Shown: positions 18,874-27,872, counted from the stretch's first letter. The stretch is 50,528 bases of DNA from Acidobacteriota bacterium (GCA_021846985.1 JAJZVX010000026.1:1-50528), one strand, 5' to 3'. Numbers and translations are program-made. Notes: generated by a model not told the origin, from the letters alone.

Positions 18874-19245
18874 TCAACTCCAGCCCAGCGCGGCGGCAAT
18901 CTGGTTGGATAGGGTGAGCGGGTCGAAGGGCTTGAAAAGAATGGCCTCGACGCCGAGATCGGCGAAGCGGCGCTGATCGTTGGCTTGTACCTTGGCGGTC
19001 AGCAGCAGTACGGGAATCGAGGCGGTCGCCGGATTTTTGCGCAGTTCGCGGAAGGTTGAAGGCCCGTCCATGCCCGGCATCATCACGTCGAGGAGGATGG
19101 CGTCGGGTTTGAACTCGGCGGCGCGCGCCAGGCCCTGGGCACCCGAGTTGGCCGTGATCACCTCCCAGCCAGCCACGCTTTCAAGACTGAGGGCGGTCAC
19201 CTCGCGGATGTCGTCATCGTCATCAACAATCAAAATGCGGTGCGC
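18874..19245 (-). CDS. Single-domain response regulator (CheY-like)
   Basis: The frame is open from 19287, but the GTG at 19245 gives the standard start VAHRILIVDDDDDIRE and has GGGAGG 11 bases upstream, so I use it (123 residues). It contains the acidic pocket DDDD, the phospho-acceptor Asp in AILLDVMMPGMDG, Thr in LLLTAK and the invariant Lys in LFKPFDP. There is no output domain, so it must act through protein contact or pass phosphate on. The HPt gene follows after 13 bp and the hybrid kinase precedes by 68 bp, making one relay cassette. Confidence 0.9.
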   Translation of the reverse strand, partial: AHRILIVDDDDDIREVTALSLESVAGWEVITANSGAQGLARAAEFKPDAILLDVMMPGMDGPSTFRELRKNPATASIPVLLLTAKVQANDQRRFADLGVEAILFKPFDPLTLSNQIAAALGWS

Positions 19246-19313
19246 CACGCCTGAAAACCTCCCAATCCCACTATCGAAACGGTGCATCTTGCCGGCGCGG
19301 CAGCCGTAGCGCG

Positions 19314-22300
19314 TTACCGGGGTAAATCGGCTTGAATCTCACTGTTTGCCTGCTCTGAATTCCTGTTTGCATCCACCGTGGCCTGGTTTTCTTCCATTCG
19401 ACGCGAACTGCGTAACATCGTCAAGACCAGGGCTTCCAACTGTTGCGGCTCGACGCGGGCTTTACTCAAAAAGTGAGTAGGCCCCAAGGTAAGCTGGCGG
19501 CGTTCGGCGGGCGTGAGTTGGCGGCCGGAGTAGATGACCAGAGGCAGATCTGCCAGTGTCTCATGCTGGCGGAGCCAGTCCACCACGTTAAAGCCGTCAC
19601 CGTCGGGCAGGCCGATGTCCAGCACCATCAGGTTAGGGCGGAAGGCAAAACAAGCATTTGTCGCTGCCTGGCGCGTGTGTGCCAACTCGACCTCGATGCC
19701 GTCGCGCGAGAAGATGACGCCGATCACCTGCGCCAGGTCCACATCATCCTCGACGACCAGGATGCGCGCTTTTTCTCCGGGCGCCGAAAGAACGCGCGCC
19801 AGTTCGCTCAGCAGCGCATCCTCTTCGACCGGGTGAGTAACGGTCCCTTCAACCTGGGTCTGCATCTCCTCCGGCTCGCCTTGGCCGGCAACGCTGAGCA
19901 GTACCACCGGCGTTCTGGATTTCGACGTTAACTGGCGCAGCCTGGGCAGAATCTCCCAGCCGTTCATGCCATCCAGGCTGGTGTCGAGAAGAATCGCCTG
20001 AACGCCGGAGCGGGCCGCGGTAAGGGTCTGCTCGGTGTCGCCTGCTTCCACCACCCGATAGCCGTGGCGGGCCAACTGCGCGGCAATTGCCGGGCGTGTG
20101 GACAGATTGGCATCGGCCAGCAGTACCGTTCCGTGTCCCTGCTCATGCCGCAACTCATGATCGAACCGGCCTGTGACACTTGCCGTGGGAGAGGGTTGGT
20201 AGGGGAGAAAGACGCGGAAGGTAGAGCCGCGCACCGGGTTGCGTTCGGCCCATATGTGGCCTGAGTGCTGGAGCACAATGGTCCTGCAGATCGCCAGGCC
20301 GAGGCCGCTGCCACCCTTCTGGCGAGAATCCGAGGCGTCGACTTGCTGGAATCGTCCAAAAATGGCCTCTAATTTGTCGGCCGGTATCCCCCGCCCGTGG
20401 TCGATGACGGACAGGGTGACGCCGTTCGCGCCCGGACGCATCATCACCGAGATGGTCGAATTGGGCGGAGAGAACTTGATGGCATTCGACAGAAGGTTGG
20501 TGAGCACCTGCAAGAGCCGGTCGGGGTCGGCAGAGATCTCCGCCAAGCTGGTGTCGTGAATCAACTGGACACCGGCTGCTTCGGCCACCGGTTGCATGCC
20601 TTCGATTGCCTGGCGCACAATCTCACCCAGTTGCACGGGCCGGAAGGTCAGCGGCTCGCGTCCACTTTGGATGCGCTCCAGATCTAGAATGTCGTTGATC
20701 AGACGCACCAGGCGGTCGGAGTTGGTGAGCGCAATGCGCAGCAGGTTTGCAGCCTTTTCGTTCACCTCGCCTAGAATTCCCGACGACAGCAGCCCCAGAG
20801 CGCCGCGAATCGAAGTCAAGGGGGTGCGCAGTTCGTGGCTTACGGTGGAGATGAATTCGTCTTTCAGGCGGTCGAGGGCGTAGCGTTGGCTGATGTTGCG
20901 GAAGCTGAGTACGGAGCCGGAAAAGCGTCCTTGATCGAAAATCGGGGTAATGGCGTATTCGGCAGGGAAGTGACTGCCGTCGGCGCGGAAAATGGTATCT
21001 TCTCCGGTTACCGGCATCTGGTGGCCCGTGGCCCGGCGCAGGGGGCAATCCTGGGTGCAACGGTGCTGGGCGGGTGCAGCGCCGTGAAGTAACTCGTGCA
21101 CCGGCTTGCCCACCATAGCTTCGGTGGTCGAGTCCAGCAGACCAGCCGAGGCGGCGTTGGCAAAGCTCACCGCGCCGCGGCGGTCCAGGCCGCAGATGCC
21201 ATCGGCCACTGAGTCCAACAGGATCTCGCGCTGGCGGAAGAACTCCTCCGCCCGGCCGCGCTCCCGGTTTCGTGCCAGCATCTGGCCCAGCGAGGCAGCG
21301 GCCATCTCCATCGAGGCCAAAGCCTCGGGCTCTTCGCGGAGCCGGAAGTGGCAATAGAATTCAAGGACTGCCAGCACCGAATGGCCCACCCGGACCGGCA
21401 CGGCCCATCCGGAGGCCATATCGTGGCTGAGCGCAAGCTGAACTCGTTTTCCTGCCGGCATGGCGGTCAGATCGGCCATCCAAACCGGCCGGCCCTCGCG
21501 CCAGGCGCGTCCTGGCAGATCCTCGCCAAAGCCGATGGCGGCTGCCATGCTCTCCCGGATCAGCGTCTCGGCCTTGCGTCCTGGGGCGCCCCAGGCCGTT
21601 GCGAACTCCAGTCGGTTTTCCTCGGCGTTCACATCCCACTTGAGCGCGACGTCCCAGCCTTGGGAAGAGCACAAAGCCTCCAGAATGCGTGCAGCTGCGG
21701 GGTCCGGAGGCACATTTTCTCCCACAATCTGGCTCACCACGAGTTGCAGTGCCAGGCGGTGCTCGCGCTGCTTCTGCTGGGTTACATCCTGCAGTAAGCA
21801 GCGCAAGGCCAATGGATTGCCGGCCTTTTGCCGCTGGCTCAGGCTCAGTTCCAGTTCCATCATCTGCCCGTCGGCAGTCAGGTTACGCACGGGCGCGCGG
21901 TCCACGGTCTCTCCATCCAATGCGCGCCGGAAGAGAGCCGCCACCTGGTTGCGGCAGTCGGCACTAAACAAATCCTCGAAAGACTGAAGCTGAACGAGCG
22001 TTGCATTATCCCTGCCAAAGTAGCGTTTCCAGGCCGGGTTGGCATACAGGAACTGGCCGCTTGGACTAAGCGTCGCGATCATCTCACTGGAATTCTCGAA
22101 CAGGTCGCGATACCGCTCCTGGGATTCGCGAAGGGCCTGTTCCTTTCTGAGGACGGCGGTTTGGTCCAGCGCCACCGCCACCAGTCCAGTTACGGCGCCG
22201 GTGTTGTTCCGTACCGCGGAGATATGCAGGGTGACGGGAATCAGCCGGCCGTCTTTGCGCTGCAACTGCGCCTCGAAGCTGGGAATCTGGCTGGGCGGCA

Positions 22301-22826
22301 GAGCCGCGGCACACTCCATGTACTCCGCGATCTGGCCGGCGGGCGTAATCTCTGTCGGGCCCGCGCCGGCGCGCAGTCGCAGCATTTCCTGCATCAGGCG
22401 TTCATCCTGGCCGGGCGCCAGAATTTTTTTGGCGTTTTCCATCTGCCGCAGTTCTGCCGCGTCGTATCCCAAGAGCCGTTCCGCTGATGGATTGAGGTAA
22501 GTAAACCGGCCGTCCTGTCCCACGGCCATGACCATCGGTCCGGCCGAGTCCAGAAGGTCTTTCATCGGCGCGTCAGCGAGCGCGGCGTTGATCTGCGCAA
22601 CAGAGACCGGGCGCAGCAGCAGGTCAACCACCAGCAGGGCTGCCGCCACCGCGGTTCCCAGGATCATCGCGCCGTCCATGCGGGGACCGCCCATGAGTCT
22701 TGCCGCCACGCCTACCAGAGCAAGGAGGAGCGCCAGAGAAGGCAGCACCAGAGTGAGAGCGCCGCGCACGGTTCCTGCCGCGTGGATCACTGCCCTCCAA
22801 ACGTTCTTCTTGACGCTTTCCCTCAT
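19314..22826 (-). CDS. Hybrid sensor histidine kinase with PAS, GAF and two receiver domains
   Basis: I start at ATG 22826 (1170 residues) because GAGGAA lies 4 bases upstream; the frame is open to 22883. In order: two membrane segments (about 20-45 and 52-75), PAS (MVMAVGQDGRFTYLNPSAERLLGY), a second PAS (MIATLSPSGQFLYANP), a GAF-like domain, a third PAS containing a Cys-X3-Cys (HRCTQDCPL), HisKA with His664 (TVSHELRTPL), HATPase_c (NAIKFSPP, IDHGRGIPADK, GSGLGLAI), and two receiver domains (Asp in ILLDTSLDG and VLDIGLPDGDG). The first receiver has His in place of the conserved Lys (THPVEE) and may be non-phosphorylatable. The sensed signal is unknown. Confidence 0.92.
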   Translation of the reverse strand: MRESVKKNVWRAVIHAAGTVRGALTLVLPSLALLLALVGVAARLMGGPRMDGAMILGTAVAAALLVVDLLLRPVSVAQINAALADAPMKDLLDSAGPMVMAVGQDGRFTYLNPSAERLLGYDAAELRQMENAKKILAPGQDERLMQEMLRLRAGAGPTEITPAGQIAEYMECAAALPPSQIPSFEAQLQRKDGRLIPVTLHISAVRNNTGAVTGLVAVALDQTAVLRKEQALRESQERYRDLFENSSEMIATLSPSGQFLYANPAWKRYFGRDNATLVQLQSFEDLFSADCRNQVAALFRRALDGETVDRAPVRNLTADGQMMELELSLSQRQKAGNPLALRCLLQDVTQQKQREHRLALQLVVSQIVGENVPPDPAAARILEALCSSQGWDVALKWDVNAEENRLEFATAWGAPGRKAETLIRESMAAAIGFGEDLPGRAWREGRPVWMADLTAMPAGKRVQLALSHDMASGWAVPVRVGHSVLAVLEFYCHFRLREEPEALASMEMAAASLGQMLARNRERGRAEEFFRQREILLDSVADGICGLDRRGAVSFANAASAGLLDSTTEAMVGKPVHELLHGAAPAQHRCTQDCPLRRATGHQMPVTGEDTIFRADGSHFPAEYAITPIFDQGRFSGSVLSFRNISQRYALDRLKDEFISTVSHELRTPLTSIRGALGLLSSGILGEVNEKAANLLRIALTNSDRLVRLINDILDLERIQSGREPLTFRPVQLGEIVRQAIEGMQPVAEAAGVQLIHDTSLAEISADPDRLLQVLTNLLSNAIKFSPPNSTISVMMRPGANGVTLSVIDHGRGIPADKLEAIFGRFQQVDASDSRQKGGSGLGLAICRTIVLQHSGHIWAERNPVRGSTFRVFLPYQPSPTASVTGRFDHELRHEQGHGTVLLADANLSTRPAIAAQLARHGYRVVEAGDTEQTLTAARSGVQAILLDTSLDGMNGWEILPRLRQLTSKSRTPVVLLSVAGQGEPEEMQTQVEGTVTHPVEEDALLSELARVLSAPGEKARILVVEDDVDLAQVIGVIFSRDGIEVELAHTRQAATNACFAFRPNLMVLDIGLPDGDGFNVVDWLRQHETLADLPLVIYSGRQLTPAERRQLTLGPTHFLSKARVEPQQLEALVLTMLRSSRRMEENQATVDANRNSEQANSEIQADLPR

Positions 22827-23282
22827 GGATTTCCTCAGGGTCGATCCTTCTTCCTGCCTTCGGACTGCAGGAACCCCATGCATCTAGCCAAGCCTTGGGC
22901 CAGAAATGGCGCAGAACCCATCCGCGCACAAATTCATCCACCGTCCGCGTGCACTGGCTCGAGATTTCTCCACGGCCGCGCGGCCGCTGGAACAGAATTC
23001 CGCGTATTGCCCATACCTTACACCTTTTTACGCCATTCTTAGCGGAATTGAGAACGCTCGAACCCAAAAGCAAACGGCTCCAACGCACTGCTCCAGCGGC
23101 CATTTCATTGGCCTGAGCCGCGACAGCCACTCCTGGAGCTCCCCGTGGCCAGCCAGGGCAGCCGGCAGGCTATTGGGCATGGCCCGGGTCTCTACTGATC
23201 GGCATCATACTTGAATCGGCCCCGCTGGAACTCCGGCAATGCGAGCCCAGGCCGCCGGGCCGCGCATTGAATCGGGCCCCGC
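22827..23282. other. Intergenic region upstream of the hybrid kinase
   Basis: This 456-bp stretch contains no convincing gene. Open frames on both strands (22624-23130 minus, 22906-23214 plus) lack family features or conserved composition. It must carry the kinase promoter on the minus strand; I see no clear -35/-10 pair and no strong hairpin. Confidence 0.4.
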
Positions 23283-23750
23283 TCAGTCGCCGTTTTCCGC
23301 CCGCACCGGCAGGCGGCGGAGCACTGGAGTGAGAGCGGCGGTCAGCAGCAGGACGGCGGGAACCGCCAACAAGAGCCAGGCCAGCAGGGCCTGTTCTGCC
23401 AACCCGCCCAGGTGCGCCGCCATGGCCAGCGGCTCGTCCTGGAAGAGAGGAACGGGCTGTGCCGGAAGGTGGTGTGTGGAAACCATTAACCACCTGCCCA
23501 GGCGGACAAAGGGAGCAATCAACGCCAATTGCAGGGGCATGACGGCATAATTTGCCGCCTGGATGGCAGTCAGGTTCAGCCGCAGAGCCACGGCGAGCGT
23601 CGCGCACAGGGCGGTTGGAATCCCCACCACGGGAATGCACCCGATGGCGACTCCCAGCGCCAAGGTCAGCGCCAGCCGCTGGGGAGAGGTGCCCTGCCGC
23701 AGCCACACAACCACACGATCCTTCAGCGATGGAAGCGATCTTTCAATCAT
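23283..23750 (-). CDS. DUF2062 membrane protein
   Basis: This 155-residue protein has the DUF2062 pattern: a basic N-terminus, GTSPQRLALTLALGVAIGCIPVVGIPTAL, then LNLTAIQAANYAVMPLQLALIAPFVRLG, and a final membrane span (ALLAWLLLAVPAVLLLTAAL). The family is short, with three or four membrane segments, and is often fused or adjacent to glycosyltransferases. Its function is not established. It is transcribed alone; 111 bp separate it from the uridine-kinase-like gene upstream. Confidence 0.85.
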   Translation of the reverse strand: MIERSLPSLKDRVVVWLRQGTSPQRLALTLALGVAIGCIPVVGIPTALCATLAVALRLNLTAIQAANYAVMPLQLALIAPFVRLGRWLMVSTHHLPAQPVPLFQDEPLAMAAHLGGLAEQALLAWLLLAVPAVLLLTAALTPVLRRLPVRAENGD

Positions 23751-23861
23751 CTTCCTTACTTTATCGTTACAAAGGGCGGCTGGAGGTAGCTCCTGGATGA
23801 AACTTTGGTAAACGAATCAAGTCGGCAAGCGGCGGCTGGTCATTTCAGAAAAGGGAATGCA

Positions 23862-24497
23862 TCATGGCTGGCTTGCGCGCAGCGCAGTCAGCACCATCTC
23901 TACGCTTGCGCTCTGGGGTTTTACTCCGTCCACGGTGAGATCTGCATTCAGCCGCGACGGCCGCACATAGCGCAGGCTTGCCGGCCGCACCGAGGTCTCG
24001 TACTGGCGCAGCACGGACTCAGCGGTGCGCCCGCGCTCCTCCATGTCGCGTTTGAGGCGGCGGGCATAGCAAAGCTCATCGGGCGCGTCTACGTAAACGC
24101 GCAGATGATAAAGGGGCAGTAACTCGGCGTAGTAGAGCGCGAAGATGCCCTCCACAAAGAGATAGGGTCCGGCGATGATGCTCTCCGTGCGGCCCGGCAC
24201 TCGCGAGTGGGTCGAAAAATCGTACACATGCCGCTCGATCCGTTCGCCGCGAGCCAGCGCCGCCACGTGCGCGGCCAGCAGGGGGATCTCGATTGTTTCC
24301 GGATCGTCGAAGTTTTGCCGCGGCCGCTCCGCGGGCGACAGATGGGACAGGTCACGGTAGTAGTGGTCGATGGGGAAATGCGTGCCGCCCAGCGCGCGGG
24401 CCAGCGCCATGGCCAGCGTCGTTTTGCCGGAGCCGGAGCAGCCGCCAATGCCAATCACCACCGGCCGGAGGCGGGAATCTTCCGGGGGACCGGTCAT
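23862..24497 (-). CDS. udk: Uridine kinase-like P-loop kinase
   Basis: This 211-residue kinase has a P-loop GIGGCSGSGKTTLA (about 15-28), FPIDHYYRDLSHL for nucleoside binding, the DDPETIEIPLL segment and HVYDFSTHSR, all typical of the uridine kinase/phosphoribulokinase family. It would phosphorylate uridine or cytidine in pyrimidine salvage. The start overlaps the end of the purine nucleoside phosphorylase gene by 4 bp (ATGA), so the two form a nucleoside-salvage operon. Related kinases act on other nucleosides or sugars, so the substrate is probable, not certain. Confidence 0.82.
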   Translation of the reverse strand: MTGPPEDSRLRPVVIGIGGCSGSGKTTLAMALARALGGTHFPIDHYYRDLSHLSPAERPRQNFDDPETIEIPLLAAHVAALARGERIERHVYDFSTHSRVPGRTESIIAGPYLFVEGIFALYYAELLPLYHLRVYVDAPDELCYARRLKRDMEERGRTAESVLRQYETSVRPASLRYVRPSRLNADLTVDGVKPQSASVEMVLTALRASQP

Positions 24498-25357
24498 GGA
24501 GCCGTCTCCAGCATTGCGGCAATTCGCGGGGCCAGACGCGCGAGCAGGGCTGCCAGACGGCGCTCCACGGCGCGGCCCGTCTCAAGAACCTCTTCGTGAC
24601 GCAAAGGTTTGGCCCCCAGGCCGGCGGCCAGATTGGTCACGCAGCTCAAACCCAGTACCTCGATCCCCATGTGGCGCGCTACGAGAGTTTCAGGCACGGT
24701 TGACATTCCCACCAGCGTTGCTCCCATGGCGCGGAAGGCGCGAATCTCGGCCGGCGTCTCGAAACTGGGTCCGCTCACCGCGATATAGATGCCTTCGTTG
24801 AGCGCGAACCCTTCTTCCGCCGCCGCCGCGCGCGCCAGCGCCCGCAGCCGCGGGCTGTAGGCCTCGGTCATGTCGAAAAAGCGCAATCCTGCGCCCGGGC
24901 GGTAGCCAAAGCGTTCTTCGTTGGGTCCCACCAGCGGATTGAAGCCCATAAGGTTGATGTGGTCGCTGAGCGCCAGCAGTTGGCCGATCTCCAGGCCCTC
25001 GCCAATGCCTCCCGCCGCATTGGTCAGGATGACTGCCTGTACGCCCAGTGCGCCCAATACACGCATGGGAAACGTCACTTCCCGCGGTGCATAGCCTTCG
25101 TAGAAATGGACCCGTCCTTGCATTACGGCGACCGCCGCGCCGGCCAGACGCCCGGCCACCACCTGGCCTGCGTGTCCCATTACGGTCGATTGCGGGAAGT
25201 GCGGTATTTCAGCGTAGGGGATGGTCACCGCGTGCGCCACCGCCCCGGCCACGGCGCCCATCCCCGAGCCGAGCACAATGCTGATGCGCGGGCGCAGCGC
25301 GCCCAGCCTGCCTTGAAGAAATGCCGCTGCTTCCGTTACCTGATCAAAGTCGTGCAT
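24494..25357 (-). CDS. Purine nucleoside phosphorylase (trimeric PNP-I type)
   Basis: The frame is open to 25495, but the ATG at 25357 (MHDFDQVTEAAAFL) gives 287 residues, the normal size. It contains ISIVLGSGMGAVAGAV, HFPQSTVMGHAGQVV, GRVHFYEGY, LTNAAGGIGEGL, the nucleoside-site VSGPSFETPAEIR, GMSTVPETLVARHMG and CVTNLAAGL with the base-contacting Asn. It splits inosine and guanosine with phosphate to free base and ribose-1-phosphate. It is translationally coupled to the uridine-kinase-like gene. Methylthioadenosine phosphorylase is the main alternative, but VTNLAAGL favours PNP. Confidence 0.92.
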   Translation of the reverse strand: MHDFDQVTEAAAFLQGRLGALRPRISIVLGSGMGAVAGAVAHAVTIPYAEIPHFPQSTVMGHAGQVVAGRLAGAAVAVMQGRVHFYEGYAPREVTFPMRVLGALGVQAVILTNAAGGIGEGLEIGQLLALSDHINLMGFNPLVGPNEERFGYRPGAGLRFFDMTEAYSPRLRALARAAAAEEGFALNEGIYIAVSGPSFETPAEIRAFRAMGATLVGMSTVPETLVARHMGIEVLGLSCVTNLAAGLGAKPLRHEEVLETGRAVERRLAALLARLAPRIAAMLETAP

Positions 25358-25386
25358 GGAGCGCCCCGCCTTTTGTCTTGGACATT

Positions 25387-25749
25387 CTACAAGCATCCGG
25401 GATGCGGCTTCGGCGTGCTGCGGCACGGCATGGCAGAGCTTCCCGGACGCCCCCATGCGGCCGGCCATCCGCCGGGCGCAAAAGTCACCACGCACCAGCC
25501 CGGCGCGTAGTTAGTCAGTATGGAGTGGCTGGTGGTCGCCTCGGCCCACGCACGCTGGCTGCCCCGTGGCAGTATCTCTTCGTTGCCGGGATATTGCCGT
25601 GCCGCTTGCCGCGCGGGATCCTCGGGCACGCCCGCAAAAGAATGCAGGATCATCCAGGGCGATTCGAAACGCCCGCCATACGCTTCCAGCAGAGCTGCGC
25701 CGTACCGTGGACCGGTCAGGCTTGCGCTGCCCACCGGCCAGAATAACAA
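25387..25749 (-). CDS. Possible hypothetical protein or gene remnant
   Basis: This minus-strand frame of about 120 codons ends 29 bp before the PNP start. It reads like a protein (GSASLTGPRYGAALLEAYGG, SPWMILHSFAGVPEDPARQ, TTSHSILTNYAPGWCVVTF). Upstream it continues in frame (GDFSAWEPSAALLFWP) to a TGA at about 25797, beyond which the same frame is open again to about 25980. There is no good ATG; a TTG at 25749 is the best start in the distal part. I know no family for it. It could be a small gene with a non-ATG start, a gene broken by a nonsense change, or chance. Confidence 0.35.
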   Translation of the reverse strand: MLFWPVGSASLTGPRYGAALLEAYGGRFESPWMILHSFAGVPEDPARQAARQYPGNEEILPRGSQRAWAEATTSHSILTNYAPGWCVVTFAPGGWPAAWGRPGSSAMPCRSTPKPHPGCL

Positions 25750-26008
25750 CGCCGCGGATGGCTCCCAGGCGGAAAAATCGCCGCGGGCGCGCGATCACGA
25801 CGGCCCCCAGAGCTGTTGCCTTCCGGAGCATTCCACAGGCGTGGTTTCTCCTGTGGCCTGTGTAGCTATTGACCGGAATGATATGGTTTCTTTCACCTGT
25901 TGGCATGATTTTTTGCCGCGTGGCGGGACGAGAGTTCGCGACCGGCTGTCTGGCCTGTTATGGTCAGAGAGGCAGCTCAAAATGAACCCTCCTTAGGAAC
26001 TCGCGATC
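25750..26008. other. Intergenic region before the Nramp-like gene
   Basis: This region carries the promoter and leader of the Nramp-like gene on the plus strand and the possible upstream part of the minus-strand remnant at 25387-25749. An AGGAA at about 25995 is the likely ribosome binding site. I looked for a manganese (yybP-ykoY) type leader and saw none. Confidence 0.35.
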
Positions 26009-27259
26009 ATGTGGAAGCGCTGGCGAATCCGGATCCTGCTCTTTTTGGCCGTTTTGGGTCCGGGATTTATTACCGCCAACGTAGACAATGATTCAGGCGG
26101 GATTCTTACCTATTCCCAGGCGGGAGCGCAGTACGGCTACACGCTGCTGTGGACCATTCTTCCCATCACTCTTGCGCTGATTGTGGTGCAGGAAATGTGT
26201 GCGCGCATGGGGGTGGTCACAGGCAAAGGACTGAGCGACCTGATCCGCGAGGAGTTCGGTCTGCGCCTCACCTTTGTGCTCATGGTGCTGTTGGTGCTGG
26301 TCAACTACACCAACGTGGTCACGGAGTTTATCGGCATCGCGGGGTCCATGCACCTCTTCCATGTAACCAAGTTTCTGAGTGTACCGGTGTGCGCGGCGCT
26401 GGTGTGGTTCATGGTGGTGCGAGGCAACTACAAGAGCACCGAGAAGGTCTTTCTGGTGGCCTCGGTGGTGTATATCACCTACATCTTTGCCGGCGTGCTC
26501 TCGCAGCCAAGCTGGCATGACGCGCTGCTGGCCACCGTCAAATTACCCCGCCAATCGGCATGGAGCGACAAAGCCTACATCTACATGGCTATCGGCATTG
26601 TGGGCACCACCATTGCACCGTGGATGCAGTTTTACCTGCAATCGTCGATTGTGGAGAAGGGCATCCGCGTCAAGGACTATGCGGCCTCGCGGCTGGACGT
26701 GGTCGTGGGAAGCTTCTTTACCGACCTGGTGGCATGGTTCATCGTGGTGGCCTGTGCGGCGACGCTCTACGTGCATGGCATGGGGGCGATTCAGGCGGCC
26801 GCCGACGCCGCCGAGGCCATGCGGCCGCTGGCCGGCGATTATGCGTTTATCCTTTTCGCCTTCGGCTTGTTTAATGCCTCGGTCTTCGCGGCGTCGATTC
26901 TGCCGCTTTCGACGGCCTACACCGTATGCGAGGGCTTGGGCGTGGAGTCGGGGGTCGACAAAAGCTTTCGCGAGGCGCCGTTCTTCTACTGGCTCTACAC
27001 GCTGCTGCTCGTGGGCGGCGCGGCCACCGTGCTGCTGCTCCCGAATGCGCAGCTCATCAACTTCGCGATTCTGTCCCAGGTTCTGAACGGCGTGCTGCTG
27101 CCAGTCATCATCATTCTCATGCTGCTGCTCATCAACCGGCATGACCTGATGGGCGACTACAAGAACTCAATCGTGTGGAATGTGATTGCCTGGAGCACCA
27201 GCATCGTGGTGATCGGCATGACGCTGGTGATGCTCTGGGGCATGATGCCCGGCCACTGA
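26009..27259 (+). CDS. Nramp-related divalent metal transporter
   Basis: This 416-residue protein has about 11 membrane segments with the LeuT-like Nramp layout. The first helix is GPGFITANVDNDSGGILTYS, where canonical Nramp carries DPGN. Helix 6 is IVGTTIAPWMQFYLQSS, where canonical Nramp carries a Met-Pro-His metal site. Both motifs are therefore changed, as in Nramp-related Mg2+ transporters and other divergent members, so Mn2+/Fe2+ selectivity should not be assumed. The rest (QEMCARMGVVTGKGLSDLIR after helix 2, ASILPLSTAYTVCEGLG) fits the family closely. It is a single gene with no visible metal-responsive leader. Confidence 0.85.
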   Translation: MWKRWRIRILLFLAVLGPGFITANVDNDSGGILTYSQAGAQYGYTLLWTILPITLALIVVQEMCARMGVVTGKGLSDLIREEFGLRLTFVLMVLLVLVNYTNVVTEFIGIAGSMHLFHVTKFLSVPVCAALVWFMVVRGNYKSTEKVFLVASVVYITYIFAGVLSQPSWHDALLATVKLPRQSAWSDKAYIYMAIGIVGTTIAPWMQFYLQSSIVEKGIRVKDYAASRLDVVVGSFFTDLVAWFIVVACAATLYVHGMGAIQAAADAAEAMRPLAGDYAFILFAFGLFNASVFAASILPLSTAYTVCEGLGVESGVDKSFREAPFFYWLYTLLLVGGAATVLLLPNAQLINFAILSQVLNGVLLPVIIILMLLLINRHDLMGDYKNSIVWNVIAWSTSIVVIGMTLVMLWGMMPGH

Positions 27260-27328
27260 AGTGCAACGCTCGTGGAAGCAGCCTTCGCGGCCATGCCGCT
27301 TTTGGGATCATGCCAAACGGGAGATGCT

Positions 27329-27872
27329 TCAGTGCCGTTTTAGACTTTGGGCGTCGAGCTCCGGCAGCGAGTAGAACCACTGAAAGAAAGCGCCTTCGAA
27401 GTTATAGTCTTCGGCAAACTTCCGCGCGAGCAGGCTTTGATCGCCGGGCACAAGTTGCAGATAGCGCATGCCGCCGCCCTCATGGTGCGGACCCGGAACT
27501 CGCGACGCCGCGGATAACGTGGAGGGGCAGCGTTTTGTTGCCAAAGAGTGTGTGTTTTTGGATGCCGCCGGGGATAAACGCGATGGTGGCGGTGAATGTG
27601 TCGAGAATGGCCGCGATGCCGGCGCAAGAAGAGAAAACGCCGAGTACGAACAAAAGCAGTTCCAGACCGTCTGTGGAAGGGCCGGGCATGTTGAGCGCGG
27701 CGGCGGCCAGAATCAGGCTGATGGACAGAAAGATGGCTGCGAAGGCCCGGTCGCGCCAGGAGAAATGATAGATGCGGTTGACCGGCGGAGGTGACTCATG
27801 GATAGCTGGCTCTTCCGGAAGTTCGAATCCAGCCAGCCATGATGACACCGGAATGCGGAAACACGGGAACAA
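27329..27872 (-). pseudogene. Membrane protein gene interrupted by a frameshift
   Basis: Two overlapping minus-strand frames complement each other. The first (27872 to 27480) gives two membrane spans (FAAIFLSISLILAAAALNMPG and LLLFVLGVFSSCAGIAAIL) and TATIAFIPGGIQKHTLFGNKT, then VIRGVASSGSAP and a stop. The second frame continues sensibly as GPHHEGGGMRYLQLVPGDQ, LARKFAEDYNFEGAFFQWFY and a stop at 27329. Removing one base near the CCC at 27492-27494 joins them into one protein of about 180 residues with a membrane hairpin and a PH-like C-terminal domain. This is either a real mutation or a sequencing indel. The start is uncertain (the GTG at codon 9 is an alternative). Confidence 0.55.

Noticed and set aside
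25511..25906. 131-codon minus-strand frame
   Set aside because: The alternative frame (25387-25749 and its extension) reads more like protein; this one is Arg/Ser-rich shadow.
25750..26008. Manganese riboswitch before the Nramp-like gene
   Set aside because: The conserved yybP-ykoY loop sequences are not visible.
27254..27334. Inverted repeat CACTGAAG / CTTCAGTG as terminator of the Nramp-like gene
   Set aside because: The arms are 65 bases apart with no T run, so chance pairing is more likely.
27815..27840. T-loop-like GTTCGAATCC
   Set aside because: No matching T stem, anticodon arm or acceptor stem, and it lies inside the frameshifted membrane gene.
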